In this document: one piece after another, positions 17,807 through 27,556 of the stretch
Numbering within the stretch: the first letter of the stretch is position 1
Layout of the letters: every line of letters starts with the position of its first letter
From: Nostoc sp. NMS8
GTDB lineage: Bacteria; Cyanobacteriota; Cyanobacteriia; Cyanobacteriales; Nostocaceae
Length of the DNA stretch: 64,000 nt
Reading direction: 5' to 3'
Assembly: GCF_017115045.1 (NCBI RefSeq)
Contig: NZ_JABXKK010000050.1
Location: forward strand, 62,001-126,000
Program-made: the position numbers and the translations under genes
Notes under the pieces: model-generated
The model's database searches: none
Seen by the model: only the letters and a program-made list of their open reading frames with translations
Told to the model about the DNA's origin: nothing

Positions 17807-19468
17807 TTAAATATTATTAGGCGACATATTACGTCGGCGCAAATTACGATTTTTAGTAAGTTTCCAGATCGAATAATAGTCATCACTATAAACGATATCT
17901 GTCTTTAGCTTATATTTGTTTTCAATTGTTTCGCGCCAAGTGTCTGAAGGATTAAGTAAAAACACATCAGTAAACCCATTAGGGATTTTAGGCGTTTTTT
18001 GATTATTCACCAACAGAAATCGCACTTTTGGTTCCAAAAGATAGCTGAGAGAAAAAACATCCCCATAATTATTGCTTAAAGAATCACTAATCAAAAGTGG
18101 ACGATTCGCCTGATTAATGATTTGGGCAACTTGTGGATTGCCATAGTTCATACCTTTATTCCACCAAGTTTCTGCCTGGGAACTCACCTTAAAAGAAATT
18201 AGACCACAAATAATTACTAATACCATGATTGTGTGCCAAATGCTCCGGCGTGACACGCTCGCATTACATATTTGTGTAGCTAGCAGATAAGCAACAGCTA
18301 ATTGGATTCCTAAATAAGCTGGTATTAAATATGGTTCGATAGATGATCGTATAACCCCAGCAATTAAATCTGGCATTATTAGGGGTAGTACTGGTACTAT
18401 AATTAATGTGATGATAAAAGACCAGACTTTATAGTTAGTTGTTTGACAAAGAAAATAAATTGCATATCCTACCAAAGTTAAAAATATTGGTGTAATTAAA
18501 TAGTTTAGAGAATTTTCTGAAGTAAGGTTGATATCAAAAAAAATCCGGCTTAACTGCATTATTAAAAATGGAAACACAGTCATTAAAGATGACTGTGAGG
18601 TTGTTTTATCTGCTGAAATCAAAAATTGAAAAAAGTTACCGATTACAACTGTTATCCAAGGCATGAAGGCTAAAAAACCTACCATTGATGCTATCAGATA
18701 AGCTCTGGCAGTTTCAGTAAACTGAAATTTGACGACGATCATCACATAAATGCCGTGAGCAAGTGCTACAAATACACTCCAAAGAAATGTATAAAGACTA
18801 ATGGCTAAAGTTACTGCATAAATGCTCCAGATAGCAAATAAATCTGGTCTTTGTCGTTCTTTTGCTAGCTCATCTTCTACCCGCATAGCTCGCAACAGAG
18901 ACGCACTGGATAGTAAGATCGTGACTAACCAAAGAATATATTCTTGTGCCTCTTGGGCGTATACTAAATGAATGGGAGAGATAGCCATGAGTGCGATGGC
19001 TACGCCCGCCGCAGGCATCGCAACACCAGAAACCGATAATGGCACATTAAATAATTCTCGGCATAGCCAATAAATACAAGGGAAAACCAGCAAACTAATA
19101 CAGGCAGATAAACTTCTTATCGCCGTTACCGAATTACCAAAGACCTCCATCCACAATCTGGCTATGATGTAATATAACGGTGGATGCTGTGGATCTTGTT
19201 TTGCCAAAGACATAATTGTGTCATTTAAGTTTTTTTCTGGATTTGCACCTTGAAACTGAGTAAAACTTTCTCCACCAATGACACGATTATTAAAAAGTTG
19301 CTGTTTTACTTCGGTTTTTGTGTAACCAGAAATCCGCAATGAGGCATAAGTTTCATCATGCCAGTAAACTTTGCCATCAAGGTTAAAGAAGCGAAACAAA
19401 ATACCCATCGCCAATAAGAAAATAATTAAAAATCGCAACCAACTCGGAGCAAATTTGAGATGGCGCAT
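17807..19468 (-). CDS. GT39-like membrane glycosyltransferase, copy B
   Basis: A 553-residue paralogue of the preceding gene with near-collinear sequence. It keeps YWHDETYASLRISGYT and QDPQHPPLYYIIARLW, and the same pattern of membrane helices and C-terminal domain. It differs by an in-frame seven-residue insertion (MPAAGVA) before IALMAISPIHLVYAQEA, caused by a 21-bp repeat at 18998-19018. It also has an extra hinge (VEDELAKERQRPDLF) and a basic tail (LRRRNM). As first gene of the pair it carries the shared upstream region. Function as for copy A; the duplicated pair may act on different lipid-linked sugars. Confidence 0.85.
   Translation of the reverse strand: MRHLKFAPSWLRFLIIFLLAMGILFRFFNLDGKVYWHDETYASLRISGYTKTEVKQQLFNNRVIGGESFTQFQGANPEKNLNDTIMSLAKQDPQHPPLYYIIARLWMEVFGNSVTAIRSLSACISLLVFPCIYWLCRELFNVPLSVSGVAMPAAGVAIALMAISPIHLVYAQEAQEYILWLVTILLSSASLLRAMRVEDELAKERQRPDLFAIWSIYAVTLAISLYTFLWSVFVALAHGIYVMIVVKFQFTETARAYLIASMVGFLAFMPWITVVIGNFFQFLISADKTTSQSSLMTVFPFLIMQLSRIFFDINLTSENSLNYLITPIFLTLVGYAIYFLCQTTNYKVWSFIITLIIVPVLPLIMPDLIAGVIRSSIEPYLIPAYLGIQLAVAYLLATQICNASVSRRSIWHTIMVLVIICGLISFKVSSQAETWWNKGMNYGNPQVAQIINQANRPLLISDSLSNNYGDVFSLSYLLEPKVRFLLVNNQKTPKIPNGFTDVFLLNPSDTWRETIENKYKLKTDIVYSDDYYSIWKLTKNRNLRRRNMSPNNI
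18998..19018. repeat. 21-bp short repeat inserted in a HIP1 site inside a gene
   Basis: Copy A reads GTGCGATCGCAAC at the aligned site. Copy B reads GTGCGAT, then 21 bp (GGCTACGCCCGCCGCAGGCA plus T), then CGCAAC. Related copies occur between genes at 23687-23711, 48560-48585 and 57356-57382, and more loosely at 41431-41457. Confidence 0.8.
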
Positions 19469-19908
19469 AAGTAGGTTTCCTAAGAATTTGTCTAAAATAA
19501 TTCAGTCACGAGCAGATAAACACCGCCAAGTCAAGGCTTTTATGGTGATGGGTTAGACCCTGCGGTTAATTATGCTACAGCATCATGAATTCCCAGGCGG
19601 TTGTTATGACAGGTGTAAGACATCAGCTAACCGTACATTGAGGGTCATCTGATTTTGGAGATTGGCGATGAACACCTCTCCTCTATTAACTCTGAAAAGA
19701 ATTGGGTAAGGTTGTATCAAATCCGGCAAAACTGGTTCAAACTGCAAGTTTTGTCAGCAGCCACAGACAATCTCTTTTAGTCAAGTCCGAAATTATGCGA
19801 CTATATCTTGTAGGTACTTATATTACGCACTCACGAACAAGAGCAATATTGGCAAACAGACGACCTGCGGAAATCTGGTTAGATTTATAAGCTATAAAAA
19901 TACCTTCA
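19469..19908. other. Intergenic region without recognised gene
   Basis: 440 bp between a gene pair pointing left and a locus pointing right, so it should hold two divergent promoters. A 62-codon frame at 19702-19890 has no recognisable family, and I do not call it. No clear hairpin or repeat was seen. Confidence 0.4.
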
Positions 19909-20673
19909 ATGATCGAGTCTACTATATTTTTAACAGCCGATGACCAGCCTATTTCTCTAGGTCAAGCATTAAGATACCTGGAGTCTTCCGATAGACTTAA
20001 CTCTGTCATCTGGGAAATTCTTAGCCAGTATATCATCGAGCAAGAACTACAAGCCATAGAAGAACTTGATATTGGTGGTGATTTAATCGATCAACTAGTA
20101 ATGGATTTTCGATTAGAGCATCAGCTGACTGACTACAGAAGTTTCCAAGAATGGCTTGCAAATAAGGGTATAGATTATGCTACCTTTCGCAGACAAATCG
20201 GTTCTAACCTCAAGTTGGAAAAATTGAAAGCTCAAATTACTGAACCAAACCTTCAGGAATATTTTATTGAACGTAAGATATTTTTAGATAGAGTAGTTTT
20301 GTCGCGCTTAGTTGTAGAAGATCAAGCACTGGCTGAAGAATTGAAAAGTCAAATTGTCGAAGATGGGGCTAGATTTGAGCAGCTAGTCCAGGAATATTCT
20401 GTTGAAGATGACCGAATTTTTAATGGAATGATGGGAGCAATCAGTCGGGCTACAATGCCAGATGTACTCAGAGCAAGTCTTGATTTAGCCAATACTGGTG
20501 AGTTGATTGGGCCACTAGAAATTAATGGACTTTGGTATTTAGTCCGTGTGGAAAAACTTTTAGAAGCTTCGTTAGAAGAACAACTGAAGCAAGAACTAGA
20601 AGATGAGCTTTTCAATCAATGGCTAGAAGAGAAAATTCAAAAGATTAATGTCAAGCTTCAGGTAAAGTTCTAA
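19909..20673 (+). CDS. PpiC-type peptidyl-prolyl isomerase of a secretion locus
   Basis: A 254-residue protein with no signal peptide. The N-terminal helical part (residues 1-115, SurA/PrsA-like: IEQELQAIEEL, YRSFQEWLANKG) is followed by a parvulin domain at about 120-220. That domain shows the family pattern EYSVEDDRIFNGMMGAISRATMP, then ANTGELIGPLEINGLWYLVRV. The C-terminal helix is charged. In Nostoc, such cytoplasmic PpiC proteins sit beside HlyB/HlyD-type exporters and may help keep export substrates unfolded; that role is inferred. The ABC exporter gene starts 9 bp downstream, so the two form an operon. Confidence 0.82.
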   Translation: MIESTIFLTADDQPISLGQALRYLESSDRLNSVIWEILSQYIIEQELQAIEELDIGGDLIDQLVMDFRLEHQLTDYRSFQEWLANKGIDYATFRRQIGSNLKLEKLKAQITEPNLQEYFIERKIFLDRVVLSRLVVEDQALAEELKSQIVEDGARFEQLVQEYSVEDDRIFNGMMGAISRATMPDVLRASLDLANTGELIGPLEINGLWYLVRVEKLLEASLEEQLKQELEDELFNQWLEEKIQKINVKLQVKF

Positions 20674-20681
20674 GGTTAATT

Positions 20682-22271
20682 ATGAACTTACAAATCTACT
20701 TAAAATGGGAAAGTTTGCCACTGTGCTTACTAACTACAGAGCAGCAAATTCAATTTAAAACCCAAAGCGAAATTCGTCGATATAAGACAGGAGAAATAAT
20801 TTGGTCTACGGGTATTCCGGGAAAGCAATTCTTAATTGTTTCGGGTAAAGTGCGTCTCAAAGAAAATGGAAAACCTAATTCATTAGGAACTTTAGAAGCA
20901 GGAGATTGGTTTGGGGATTTACTAGAGCTTTCTGGAGATTTGAAAGCTGTAGCATCTAAAAATGTGGAGGTAATGCGCTGGGATGCAGAACTGTGGCAAA
21001 AAGTTTATTCTCTAGAATTAAATCACTTTTGGCAGCAAGAGCGATCGCGCTATCAGTCAATAGACATTAATTTACCTCAACCAGTATCAGGTTATCCATT
21101 TGTTTTGAGTCCTAATACTGCGGCTGCTTGCTTAACAATGGCGGCGCAATATCTCCAAAATCCGATCCCATTTGATTCGGTACAGCGTCAATTGCGGGGA
21201 GAACGCCCTCACGATGTCATGGAAGCCGGGGAAAAACTCGGACTGCAAGTGCGACAGCTACAAGTTACCTCGAATGATTTGCGCTCATTAACTTTCCCGG
21301 CTTTGTTGCTTTGGCGAAGGGAAGAGTGGATTGTTATCTATGGCGTTAGGGGCAATCGCTTAATTATCGCATTTCCTACCAACCTCAGTCAAACTTGCCA
21401 AAGCATTCCCCAAAAAATGCTTGAAGAAAATTGGGATGGACAACTTTGGCAAGTTGAATTAATTCAAGAGCAGGATAATCAGCAGAAGTTTAACCTGAGT
21501 TGGTTTGTTCCTGCGGTTTGGAAACATTGGAAGTTATTAGGAGAAGTACTATTACTTTCTTTGGCGCTGCAATTGTTGGGGTTAGCAACGCCAATTATCA
21601 CTCAGTACATCATTGACAAAGTAATGGTGTTTGGTAGCCGTAATGCTTTGGATGTGATGGCGATCGCTCTTTTGGGTGTGGCGATTTTTGAAGCAATTTT
21701 GGGCATCTTGCGGCTATTCATTTTTACCCACACTGCCAATCGCCTTGATTTAAGTTTATCGTCTCAGCTATTTCGCCAACTGATGCGTCTACCCTTAACT
21801 TATTTTGAGTCGCGTCGGGTAGGCGATACTGTTGCAAGAGCGCAGGAACTCGAAAATATTCGCTCTTTTCTCACAGGTACAGCCTTAACTGTCATCCTTG
21901 ACAGCATCTTTTCTGTAGTCTATCTCGTACTCATGTTTGCTTACAGTGTCACCCTCACTTGGGTGGCTTTGGCTGTAATTCCCCTGTTCGTCGTTTTAAA
22001 TTTAGTCGCTACACCGATACTACGCCATTGCCTAAATGAAACTTTTAATCGCGGTGCCGATAACCAATCTTTTTTAGTAGAAACTGTTACCCTTTTATAC
22101 CTGTTGACCTTCTTTTACCCTGGTTTCATTGATATCTTTAATTTTGCCAGCACTAAGCGATCGCACTGGCTGCACTTCATCACCTGGAATCAACTTACCA
22201 TGAGCCTCAGCTACATCATCTACTTTACTCAACCCTGCCCAGGCGATCGCACCAAATACTGCCACACTTAA
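20682..22271 (+). pseudogene. Truncated CNB/C39-like ABC exporter (HlyB type)
   Basis: ATG 20682. Residues 1-125 are a cyclic-nucleotide-binding-like domain (RYKTGEIIWSTGIPGKQFLIVSGKVRL). Residues of about 140-270 are a C39-peptidase-like domain (NTAAACLTMAAQYL), possibly non-catalytic. Residues 285-470 begin the ABC membrane domain (ATPIITQYIIDKV, LDLSLSSQLFRQLMRLPL, FESRRVGDTVARAQELENIR). Homology stops at NQSFLVETVT (22091). The remaining 60 codons run antisense to a HlyD fragment and have no meaning. The second half of the membrane domain and the whole ATPase (Walker A, signature, Walker B), some 450 residues, are missing. The exporter cannot work. Confidence 0.85.
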
Positions 22272-22415
22272 GATTATCCCTACTAATCTTGTATAAAGCG
22301 GTGGTAGTTCTTGCACTGCCTTACCCAATTCATAATCTAAGTAAGTATCTGGGTTAGCAAATTGCTCTCTAGTCTGCCTAGATTGAGTTGGAGATGAACT
22401 TAAAGGCAGTTTCAT
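22095..22415 (-). pseudogene. N-terminal fragment of a HlyD membrane fusion protein
   Basis: ATG 22415. The frame reads a cytoplasmic tail, a membrane helix (LVGIILSVAVFGAIAWAG) and the first biotinyl-lipoyl-like strand (GKLIPGDEVQPVRSLSAGKI), then RVKEGQQV, and stops at 22095. HlyD proteins are normally about 450-550 residues; only 106 are left. The break falls within 22092-22098, exactly where the ABC exporter homology ends on the other strand. Two convergent or inverted genes have therefore been joined with loss of both 3' parts. Confidence 0.85.
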
Positions 22416-22579
22416 ATCTTTATGTTTAGATTATTACTTTACATACTTTTACTTTATAGTAAAAGTATATTTCTACTTACAATTTTAGAATAAAAACCTA
22501 TACTAAGTAACGTTTTTTGCCTGTGAGACGAACACCTGTCTAGCATCATCCAGACAATCGTTCGGACAAAAGTGAATTT

Positions 22580-23374
22580 TTACAAAATTTGGTAACGCCA
22601 TCTAGCAAAGTCTTTACTATTAGATATAGTTAAAAAATCAATAGTCTTAAACTGCGAATCAATAGCTGGAACACTGCATATTTTAGCCCCAATATTCAAA
22701 TATGCCTGCAAAATTTTAGGAATTTCAAAATTAGATGAATCTGGACAATCTTGAGGCAGTTGTAGAGAAGATTTTGAATTTGGATAGACCAAAATACTCG
22801 GATGCATCAAGCCATTCTGCCGAAAATAATCATAAGCGCAAGTAGCTTGCCAAGAACATTGTGTTAGTAACGATGCACATCCAAATAAATATTGGTTTTT
22901 ACTCCAGATCAGATAATTTGCTAGACCTTCCCAAAGTAATAAAAGTGCCTGACTATTGCGATATTCTCTAGCTATACATGCACGTCCAACTTCTACAGAT
23001 ACTCGCAGCACAGAATCAGGAATTCCATTAAGATTAAATATATCAGCAGCATCAAAGCCTAGTCTTTGAGAAGCCATTGTATAGGTTTGCATCCGATAAG
23101 TTCCAATTGTTTTACCCGTTTGTTTAGAGAACAAGATTAAATGATGGCAAACCGCATCAAACTTATCTATATCCATCTGGGTAAAGTTAGAAGTAGAGAA
23201 TCCTAAGCCTAGTTCAAGATTAAAAACTTCAAAGCGCAACCGAAAAATTGATTCTAATTCTTCTTCAGTTGACGCCAGCCGTAGGGTATATTTTTCAGTT
23301 TGAAGGACGGGAAAATCTTCAAGAGGCGGAAGAGGATTCAGTGGGTAATTGATGTGGCGTCCAGAAACTTCCAT
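22580..23374 (-). CDS. GNAT-fold N-acyltransferase (OlsB / putative hemolysin family)
   Basis: A 264-residue protein of the Acetyltransf_5/COG3176 type. The motifs YTLRLASTEEELESIFRLRFEVFN at the N terminus, FDAVCHHLILF, GTYRMQTYTMA and VEVGRACIAREYR are the core of the family. Relatives transfer a 3-hydroxyacyl chain from ACP to ornithine or other amines in lipid synthesis, or make acyl-homoserine-like products. The substrate here is unknown. It stands alone next to the broken secretion locus, preceded by a short AT-rich leader. Confidence 0.78.
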   Translation of the reverse strand: MEVSGRHINYPLNPLPPLEDFPVLQTEKYTLRLASTEEELESIFRLRFEVFNLELGLGFSTSNFTQMDIDKFDAVCHHLILFSKQTGKTIGTYRMQTYTMASQRLGFDAADIFNLNGIPDSVLRVSVEVGRACIAREYRNSQALLLLWEGLANYLIWSKNQYLFGCASLLTQCSWQATCAYDYFRQNGLMHPSILVYPNSKSSLQLPQDCPDSSNFEIPKILQAYLNIGAKICSVPAIDSQFKTIDFLTISNSKDFARWRYQIL

Positions 23375-23641
23375 CTATCTTCCTACTTAGATTTGCGAAA
23401 ATATCCTACTAGGATTTAGGTACTATAAAAATAGCTCACATTATGCATTAATGTGTCGAAGGATAATTGAGACGGTTTTCGATAAAAGATCCTTGAGAAA
23501 GCTTTTTTACTTTCTGGGATTAGAGGTAGAGTGCTTTTATTATGGGCATTAATTCCTAAAAAATCTGGCAATAAGATACAAAATTTTTCTTTGATATAGG
23601 CTATAAATGCAAGTCAGTTAAAAGAATTAAAATCAGGCAGA

Positions 23642-23667
23642 AAGCCCCCGGATGAATCCAGGGGCTT
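23642..23667 (-). terminator. Hairpin downstream of nadK
   Basis: AAGCCCC / GGGGCTT stem with a 12-base loop. On the minus strand it is followed by TTCTGCC. It sits about 90 bp past the nadK stop. The T tract is weak. Confidence 0.5.
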
Positions 23668-23754
23668 GGATGGTTTTGGTTGCGTTGGCGTAGCCCGTCG
23701 TAGACATTGCCAACCCGATCGCCATCTGCGGTAAATGCACTCTAAAATACTTAA

Positions 23755-24675
23755 TTAATTACGATGATTATTGCTGTAGTGAACCCTTGTACCTGCCCAC
23801 AGCAACTTCTCCCGTAACGTCTGATAGTAGGAATTGTTCTCGCGTAAAATAATAAATTTAGCCCGACACTCTGCCATCCGCACATCAACGCGGTGTCCTG
23901 GCCAAATTGAAGTCCCTAAAACCCCATCTGTCCACAGCTTGGTACTCAAATCGTAATCCCCCAAAGGCCAAATACTCACCACAGAACCAGGGGGTAAAAC
24001 GAGAGGGCGACTAGAAAGGCTCATTGCACAAATAGGAGTGACGGTAATCGCCTCCATACCATCGTGCATAATTGGCCCATTAGCAGAAACAGTGTAACCA
24101 GTAGAACCTGTGGGAGTGGAAATAATCAACCCATCCCCGACGTATTGATCGACTACCTCACCGTCAATTTCCATTTCCAGAATTGAGGTAATCATTCGGT
24201 CAGCTGAGGCTGGTTTGACACAAAATTCATTCAAAGAGAGGTAACGCTCACTCACAGGTTCCAAATTAGACCCATGACCCTCATACACCGCAGCTTGTAA
24301 CATCATCCGTCGTTGGATAGCATAGCGATCCTCAAACAGCCGATCCCAAACTTTCTCCGTATCCTGAAACTCTTCCACCGACTCAGTTAAAAACCCCAGA
24401 TGACCTCCCACATTCACTCCCAGAATTGGGATGCCAGCTGGGGCTAAATGTCTGGCACTGGTTAAAACAGTACCATCGCCACCGAGTACCAAAGCGAGAT
24501 CGATTGGTTGACTCGCCGAAGCCAAAAAGACTGGATAGGGATTGTCTTTCGGCCCGCTAGGCCCCATCAACACTTGGCAATCGCGACTTTCTAGTTGTTT
24601 CGCACAGATTTCTGCCCATTGTTTACTTTGGGCATCCCGCGCTTTATAAGCAATGATTACCTGCTTTAGTTGCAC
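23755..24675 (-). CDS. nadK: NAD kinase
   Basis: Phosphorylates NAD to NADP with ATP. The hallmark LGGDGTVLTSARHLA is present, with GVNVGGHLGFLTES and the conserved STPTGSTGYTVSANGP. At about 306 residues it is normal for bacterial NadK. I place the start at GTG 24675 (MQLKQVIIAYKARD); TTG 24681 is possible and would abut the ndhE stop directly. The gene follows ndhE with almost no gap, so NADP supply is probably co-expressed with NDH-1 subunits. Confidence 0.92.
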   Translation of the reverse strand: MQLKQVIIAYKARDAQSKQWAEICAKQLESRDCQVLMGPSGPKDNPYPVFLASASQPIDLALVLGGDGTVLTSARHLAPAGIPILGVNVGGHLGFLTESVEEFQDTEKVWDRLFEDRYAIQRRMMLQAAVYEGHGSNLEPVSERYLSLNEFCVKPASADRMITSILEMEIDGEVVDQYVGDGLIISTPTGSTGYTVSANGPIMHDGMEAITVTPICAMSLSSRPLVLPPGSVVSIWPLGDYDLSTKLWTDGVLGTSIWPGHRVDVRMAECRAKFIILRENNSYYQTLREKLLWAGTRVHYSNNHRN

Positions 24676-24681
24676 GCGCAA

Positions 24682-24987
24682 TTACCATTTCAGGAGATTA
24701 AACTGCTCCATATCGACGGTATCGCGGTTGCGATAAATGGCCAGCACGATCGCTAAACCCACCGCCGCCTCGGCCGCGGCCACGGTAATCACAAATACTG
24801 TGAAAACCTGACCCTTAATTAATGTTGAGTCGAGGAAGTTGGAAAATGCCATTAAATTCAGATTAACAGCATTGAGCAGTAACTCAATTGACATCAGCAC
24901 CCGCACAGCGTTGCGGCTGGTAATTAAACCGTAGATGCCGATGCAGAATAAAGCTGCTGCTAGTAATAAAAAGTACTGGAGTTGCAT
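24682..24987 (-). CDS. ndhE: NAD(P)H-quinone oxidoreductase subunit 4L (NuoK-like)
   Basis: A small membrane subunit of the cyanobacterial NDH-1 complex, 101 residues with three helices. The second helix has the NuoK glutamate region ([17 protein letters not shown]), and the third carries [21 protein letters not shown]. It lies in the order ndhA-ndhI-ndhG-ndhE, standard in cyanobacteria and chloroplasts. It works in proton translocation around photosystem I and in respiration. Confidence 0.97.
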   Translation of the reverse strand: MQLQYFLLLAAALFCIGIYGLITSRNAVRVLMSIELLLNAVNLNLMAFSNFLDSTLIKGQVFTVFVITVAAAEAAVGLAIVLAIYRNRDTVDMEQFNLLKW

Positions 24988-25046
24988 GAATCTGGGTATC
25001 CCTCCTGAAAAAGCTGCCTGTTTTTCTGCGATTTCGGTCGCAAATA

Positions 25047-25661
25047 TTACTCTTTGGTTTCACTAGTTGTTGATACTAGTTCTCTGGGGCGTTCTTGCAA
25101 AGTCAAAACAGTTTGCCCCAGTTTGGATGGTGTCAACAGGTCTGGCAAATACTCGCGGCGTGCCAAAATAATTGCTCCTACCATTGCTATCAGCAGCAAA
25201 ATGGAAGCTAGTTCAAAAGGCAGTAAAAAGTCAGTGAAGAAATGTTCTCCAATTAAAACTATAGAACTTTCGCCACCCGCCACAGGAGTAGTTGAGTAAG
25301 CCCAAGGAGTAGCCAGCACCATCGTACTTAAAAGACCAAACAATCCTACACTGACTACACCCGTCAGTACTTTTCGCACCCAAGAGTTGGGAAATGCGAC
25401 AAAATTTTCTCGCTTGTTCACCAACATAATGGCAAACAAAATCAGCACGTTAACCGCCCCAACGTAAATTAGTATTTGTGCAGCCGCAACAAAATCAGCA
25501 TTTAGCAACAGGTAGATTCCCGCTATGCTGATGAACACACCCCCCAGCAAAAAGGCAGAATAGACAATGCTGGAGAACAGCACCACACCAATGGCTGCCC
25601 CAATCATCATCACGCCCAGTATGCCAAGTGATACTAACTGTACTCCTTCTGCTAGATTCAC
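25047..25661 (-). CDS. ndhG: NAD(P)H-quinone oxidoreductase subunit 6 (NuoJ-like)
   Basis: 204 residues with five hydrophobic helices. NuoJ-type core motifs are [18 protein letters not shown] ([20 protein letters not shown]), [27 protein letters not shown] and [19 protein letters not shown]. It is a membrane-arm subunit of NDH-1. It is separated from ndhI by a repeat of about 75 bp and from ndhE by 59 bp. Confidence 0.97.
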   Translation of the reverse strand: MNLAEGVQLVSLGILGVMMIGAAIGVVLFSSIVYSAFLLGGVFISIAGIYLLLNADFVAAAQILIYVGAVNVLILFAIMLVNKRENFVAFPNSWVRKVLTGVVSVGLFGLLSTMVLATPWAYSTTPVAGGESSIVLIGEHFFTDFLLPFELASILLLIAMVGAIILARREYLPDLLTPSKLGQTVLTLQERPRELVSTTSETKE

Positions 25662-25675
25662 TGTTTTTTGTCCTT

Positions 25676-25756
25676 AGTCAATTGTCATTGGTCGTTGGTC
25701 ATTGGTCATTGGTCATTGGTCATTAGTCAAATAACAAAGGACAAATGACAAATGAC
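25676..25756. repeat. Heptamer tandem repeat (TCATTGG) between ndhI and ndhG
   Basis: GTCATTG/GTCGTTG units run from about 25682 to 25724, with complementary ACAAATGAC units at 25738-25755. It is STRR-like and able to form a hairpin inside the ndh transcript. Confidence 0.75.
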
Positions 25757-25758
25757 AT

Positions 25759-26343
25759 TTATTTTTCTGTTTGTTCTACCAAGTCTTCTGGACGCGCACC
25801 TGGACGCGGTGCATCCGCGGGTAGTCCGTGGGGTTCGAGGACGCCTTTGGGTAGATAAACTAGTTCGCGCAGTGGTGTCACCATTGGATCATCTGTTACC
25901 TTGTAGGGCAGACGACCTAGTGCCACGTTGTCAAAGTTCAATTCATGGCGATCGTAAGTGGCAAGCTCATACTCTTCTGTCATCGATAGACAGTTAGTGG
26001 GGCAAAATTCCACACAATTACCGCAAAAGATACAAACTCCAAAGTCAATGCTGTAGTGGTTGAGTTTTTTCTTTTTGCTGGCTTTGTCGTATTCCCAATC
26101 TACTACAGGCAGATTAATTGGACAAACGCGGACGCAAACTTCGCAGGCGATGCACTTATCAAATTCAAAGTGAATCCTACCGCGAAACCGTTCGCCAGGA
26201 ATCAGTTTCTCGTAAGGGTACTGTACGGTAATTGGACGCCGCCGCATGTGATCGAAGGTGACAGAAAGCCCCTGACCAATGTAACGCGCAGCTTGTACCG
26301 TTTCTTTGGCGTAATCACCAACTTGTTTCAGGAACTTTAGCAT
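25759..26343 (-). CDS. ndhI: NAD(P)H-quinone oxidoreductase subunit I (NuoI-like ferredoxin)
   Basis: 194 residues from ATG 26343 ([14 protein letters not shown]); a longer frame to 26364 has no family support. It has two 4Fe-4S motifs: [12 protein letters not shown] and [15 protein letters not shown]. Each has the CxxCxxCxxxCP pattern, and together they pass electrons from the ferredoxin-binding side toward plastoquinone in NDH-1. A GAGAGAG ribosome binding site lies just upstream. It is followed by ndhG. Confidence 0.97.
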   Translation of the reverse strand: MLKFLKQVGDYAKETVQAARYIGQGLSVTFDHMRRRPITVQYPYEKLIPGERFRGRIHFEFDKCIACEVCVRVCPINLPVVDWEYDKASKKKKLNHYSIDFGVCIFCGNCVEFCPTNCLSMTEEYELATYDRHELNFDNVALGRLPYKVTDDPMVTPLRELVYLPKGVLEPHGLPADAPRPGARPEDLVEQTEK

Positions 26344-26360
26344 TTTGTGTCTCTCTCTTT

Positions 26361-26432
26361 TCAATTTTGGATTTTGGATTTTGGATTTTAGATTTCAGAC
26401 TTAATCTAAAATCTAAAATCTAAAATCTAAAA
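26361..26432. repeat. Heptamer tandem repeat between ndhA and ndhI
   Basis: TTTTGGA units at 26368-26390 are followed by AATCTAA/AATCTAAA units at 26403-26432. The arms are partly complementary. It is STRR-type. Confidence 0.75.
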
Positions 26433-26437
26433 TTGGC

Positions 26438-27556
26438 TTACCCGCCGAAGGCGAAGGGAAAGGCTAGTTTCAGGGCGGCGGTTAATAGGAGATTAACCAA
26501 GCCGACTGGTAACAAAAACTTCCATCCTAAATCTAACAGTTGGTCAATCCGTACCCGTGGCACTGTCCAGCGCAACAGGATGGCGACAAACACTAGTAAA
26601 TAGGCTTTGAAGACAGTCATCGTGATTCCCAAAGAAGCAGTTACTATCTGGAACACGGGATTTAATTCACTCACCCCCAGCCAACCAGCGATGAGGTTGA
26701 GGGGAATAGGAAAGTCCCAACCGCCCAGGTAGAGAATTGCTACTAGTAAGGAAGAAAGGATCAAGTTAACGTAGGAACCCAGGTAGAACAGACCGAATTT
26801 CATACCTGAGTATTCAGTCTGATAGCCTGCGACGATTTCTTCTTCCGCTTCCGGTAAGTCAAAGGGTAATCGTTCGCATTCAGCTAGGGCGGCTATCCAA
26901 AAAATCAGAAAACCGATTGGTTGTCGCCAAATGTTCCAGCCCAGGATGCCGTAGCCAGATTGCTGATTGACGATATCAACGGTGCTGAGGCTATTAGACA
27001 TCATAGCGATCGCTAACACCGCCAGAGCCAATGGAATTTCATAACTAATAGATTGCGCTGCTGCCCGCAAGCCCCCCAAGAGGGAGTATTTATTATTAGA
27101 TGCGTAGCCAGCCATCAACAAGCCAATGGGTTGAATGCTTGACAAGGCAATCCACAAGAATACGCCCATACCCACATTACTAACTATGATATTCTGTCCA
27201 AAGGGCACAATCAGGAACGACAGAAATACCGGAATTACAACAATAATTGGCCCGAGGGTAAACAGCCAAGGGTCAGATTTGGCTGGTACTATATCTTCTT
27301 TAAATAACAACTTCAGACCATCCGCTACAGGCACCAGCAACCCAAAAGGCCCCTGGTATTCTGGCCCAATTCGCTGCTGTGCGGAGGCAGAAATTTTCCG
27401 TTCTAGCCAAGTAGCAACTAATACCCCCACTGTTGCCCCAATCAGCATCAGTATCATTGGCAAGGGCATCCAAATCGCTTTGGCTGTTCCTGCTGGTATA
27501 CCTAAATCCCGGAGGGATTCAATAAAAGTTCCTTGGAGGTCAATTCCTGAATTCAT
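26438..27556 (-). CDS. ndhA: NAD(P)H-quinone oxidoreductase subunit 1 (NuoH-like)
   Basis: 372 residues and about eight helices. Family signatures include [31 protein letters not shown] residues near 45-75, [24 protein letters not shown] and [27 protein letters not shown], the quinone-chamber loop. It is the membrane subunit next to the quinone site of NDH-1. It is the first gene of the ndhA-I-G-E cluster. Confidence 0.97.
   Translation of the reverse strand: MNSGIDLQGTFIESLRDLGIPAGTAKAIWMPLPMILMLIGATVGVLVATWLERKISASAQQRIGPEYQGPFGLLVPVADGLKLLFKEDIVPAKSDPWLFTLGPIIVVIPVFLSFLIVPFGQNIIVSNVGMGVFLWIALSSIQPIGLLMAGYASNNKYSLLGGLRAAAQSISYEIPLALAVLAIAMMSNSLSTVDIVNQQSGYGILGWNIWRQPIGFLIFWIAALAECERLPFDLPEAEEEIVAGYQTEYSGMKFGLFYLGSYVNLILSSLLVAILYLGGWDFPIPLNLIAGWLGVSELNPVFQIVTASLGITMTVFKAYLLVFVAILLRWTVPRVRIDQLLDLGWKFLLPVGLVNLLLTAALKLAFPFAFGG

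Noticed and set aside
19702..19890. 62-codon frame before the PpiC gene
   Set aside because: No ribosome binding site or family match; composition looks non-coding.
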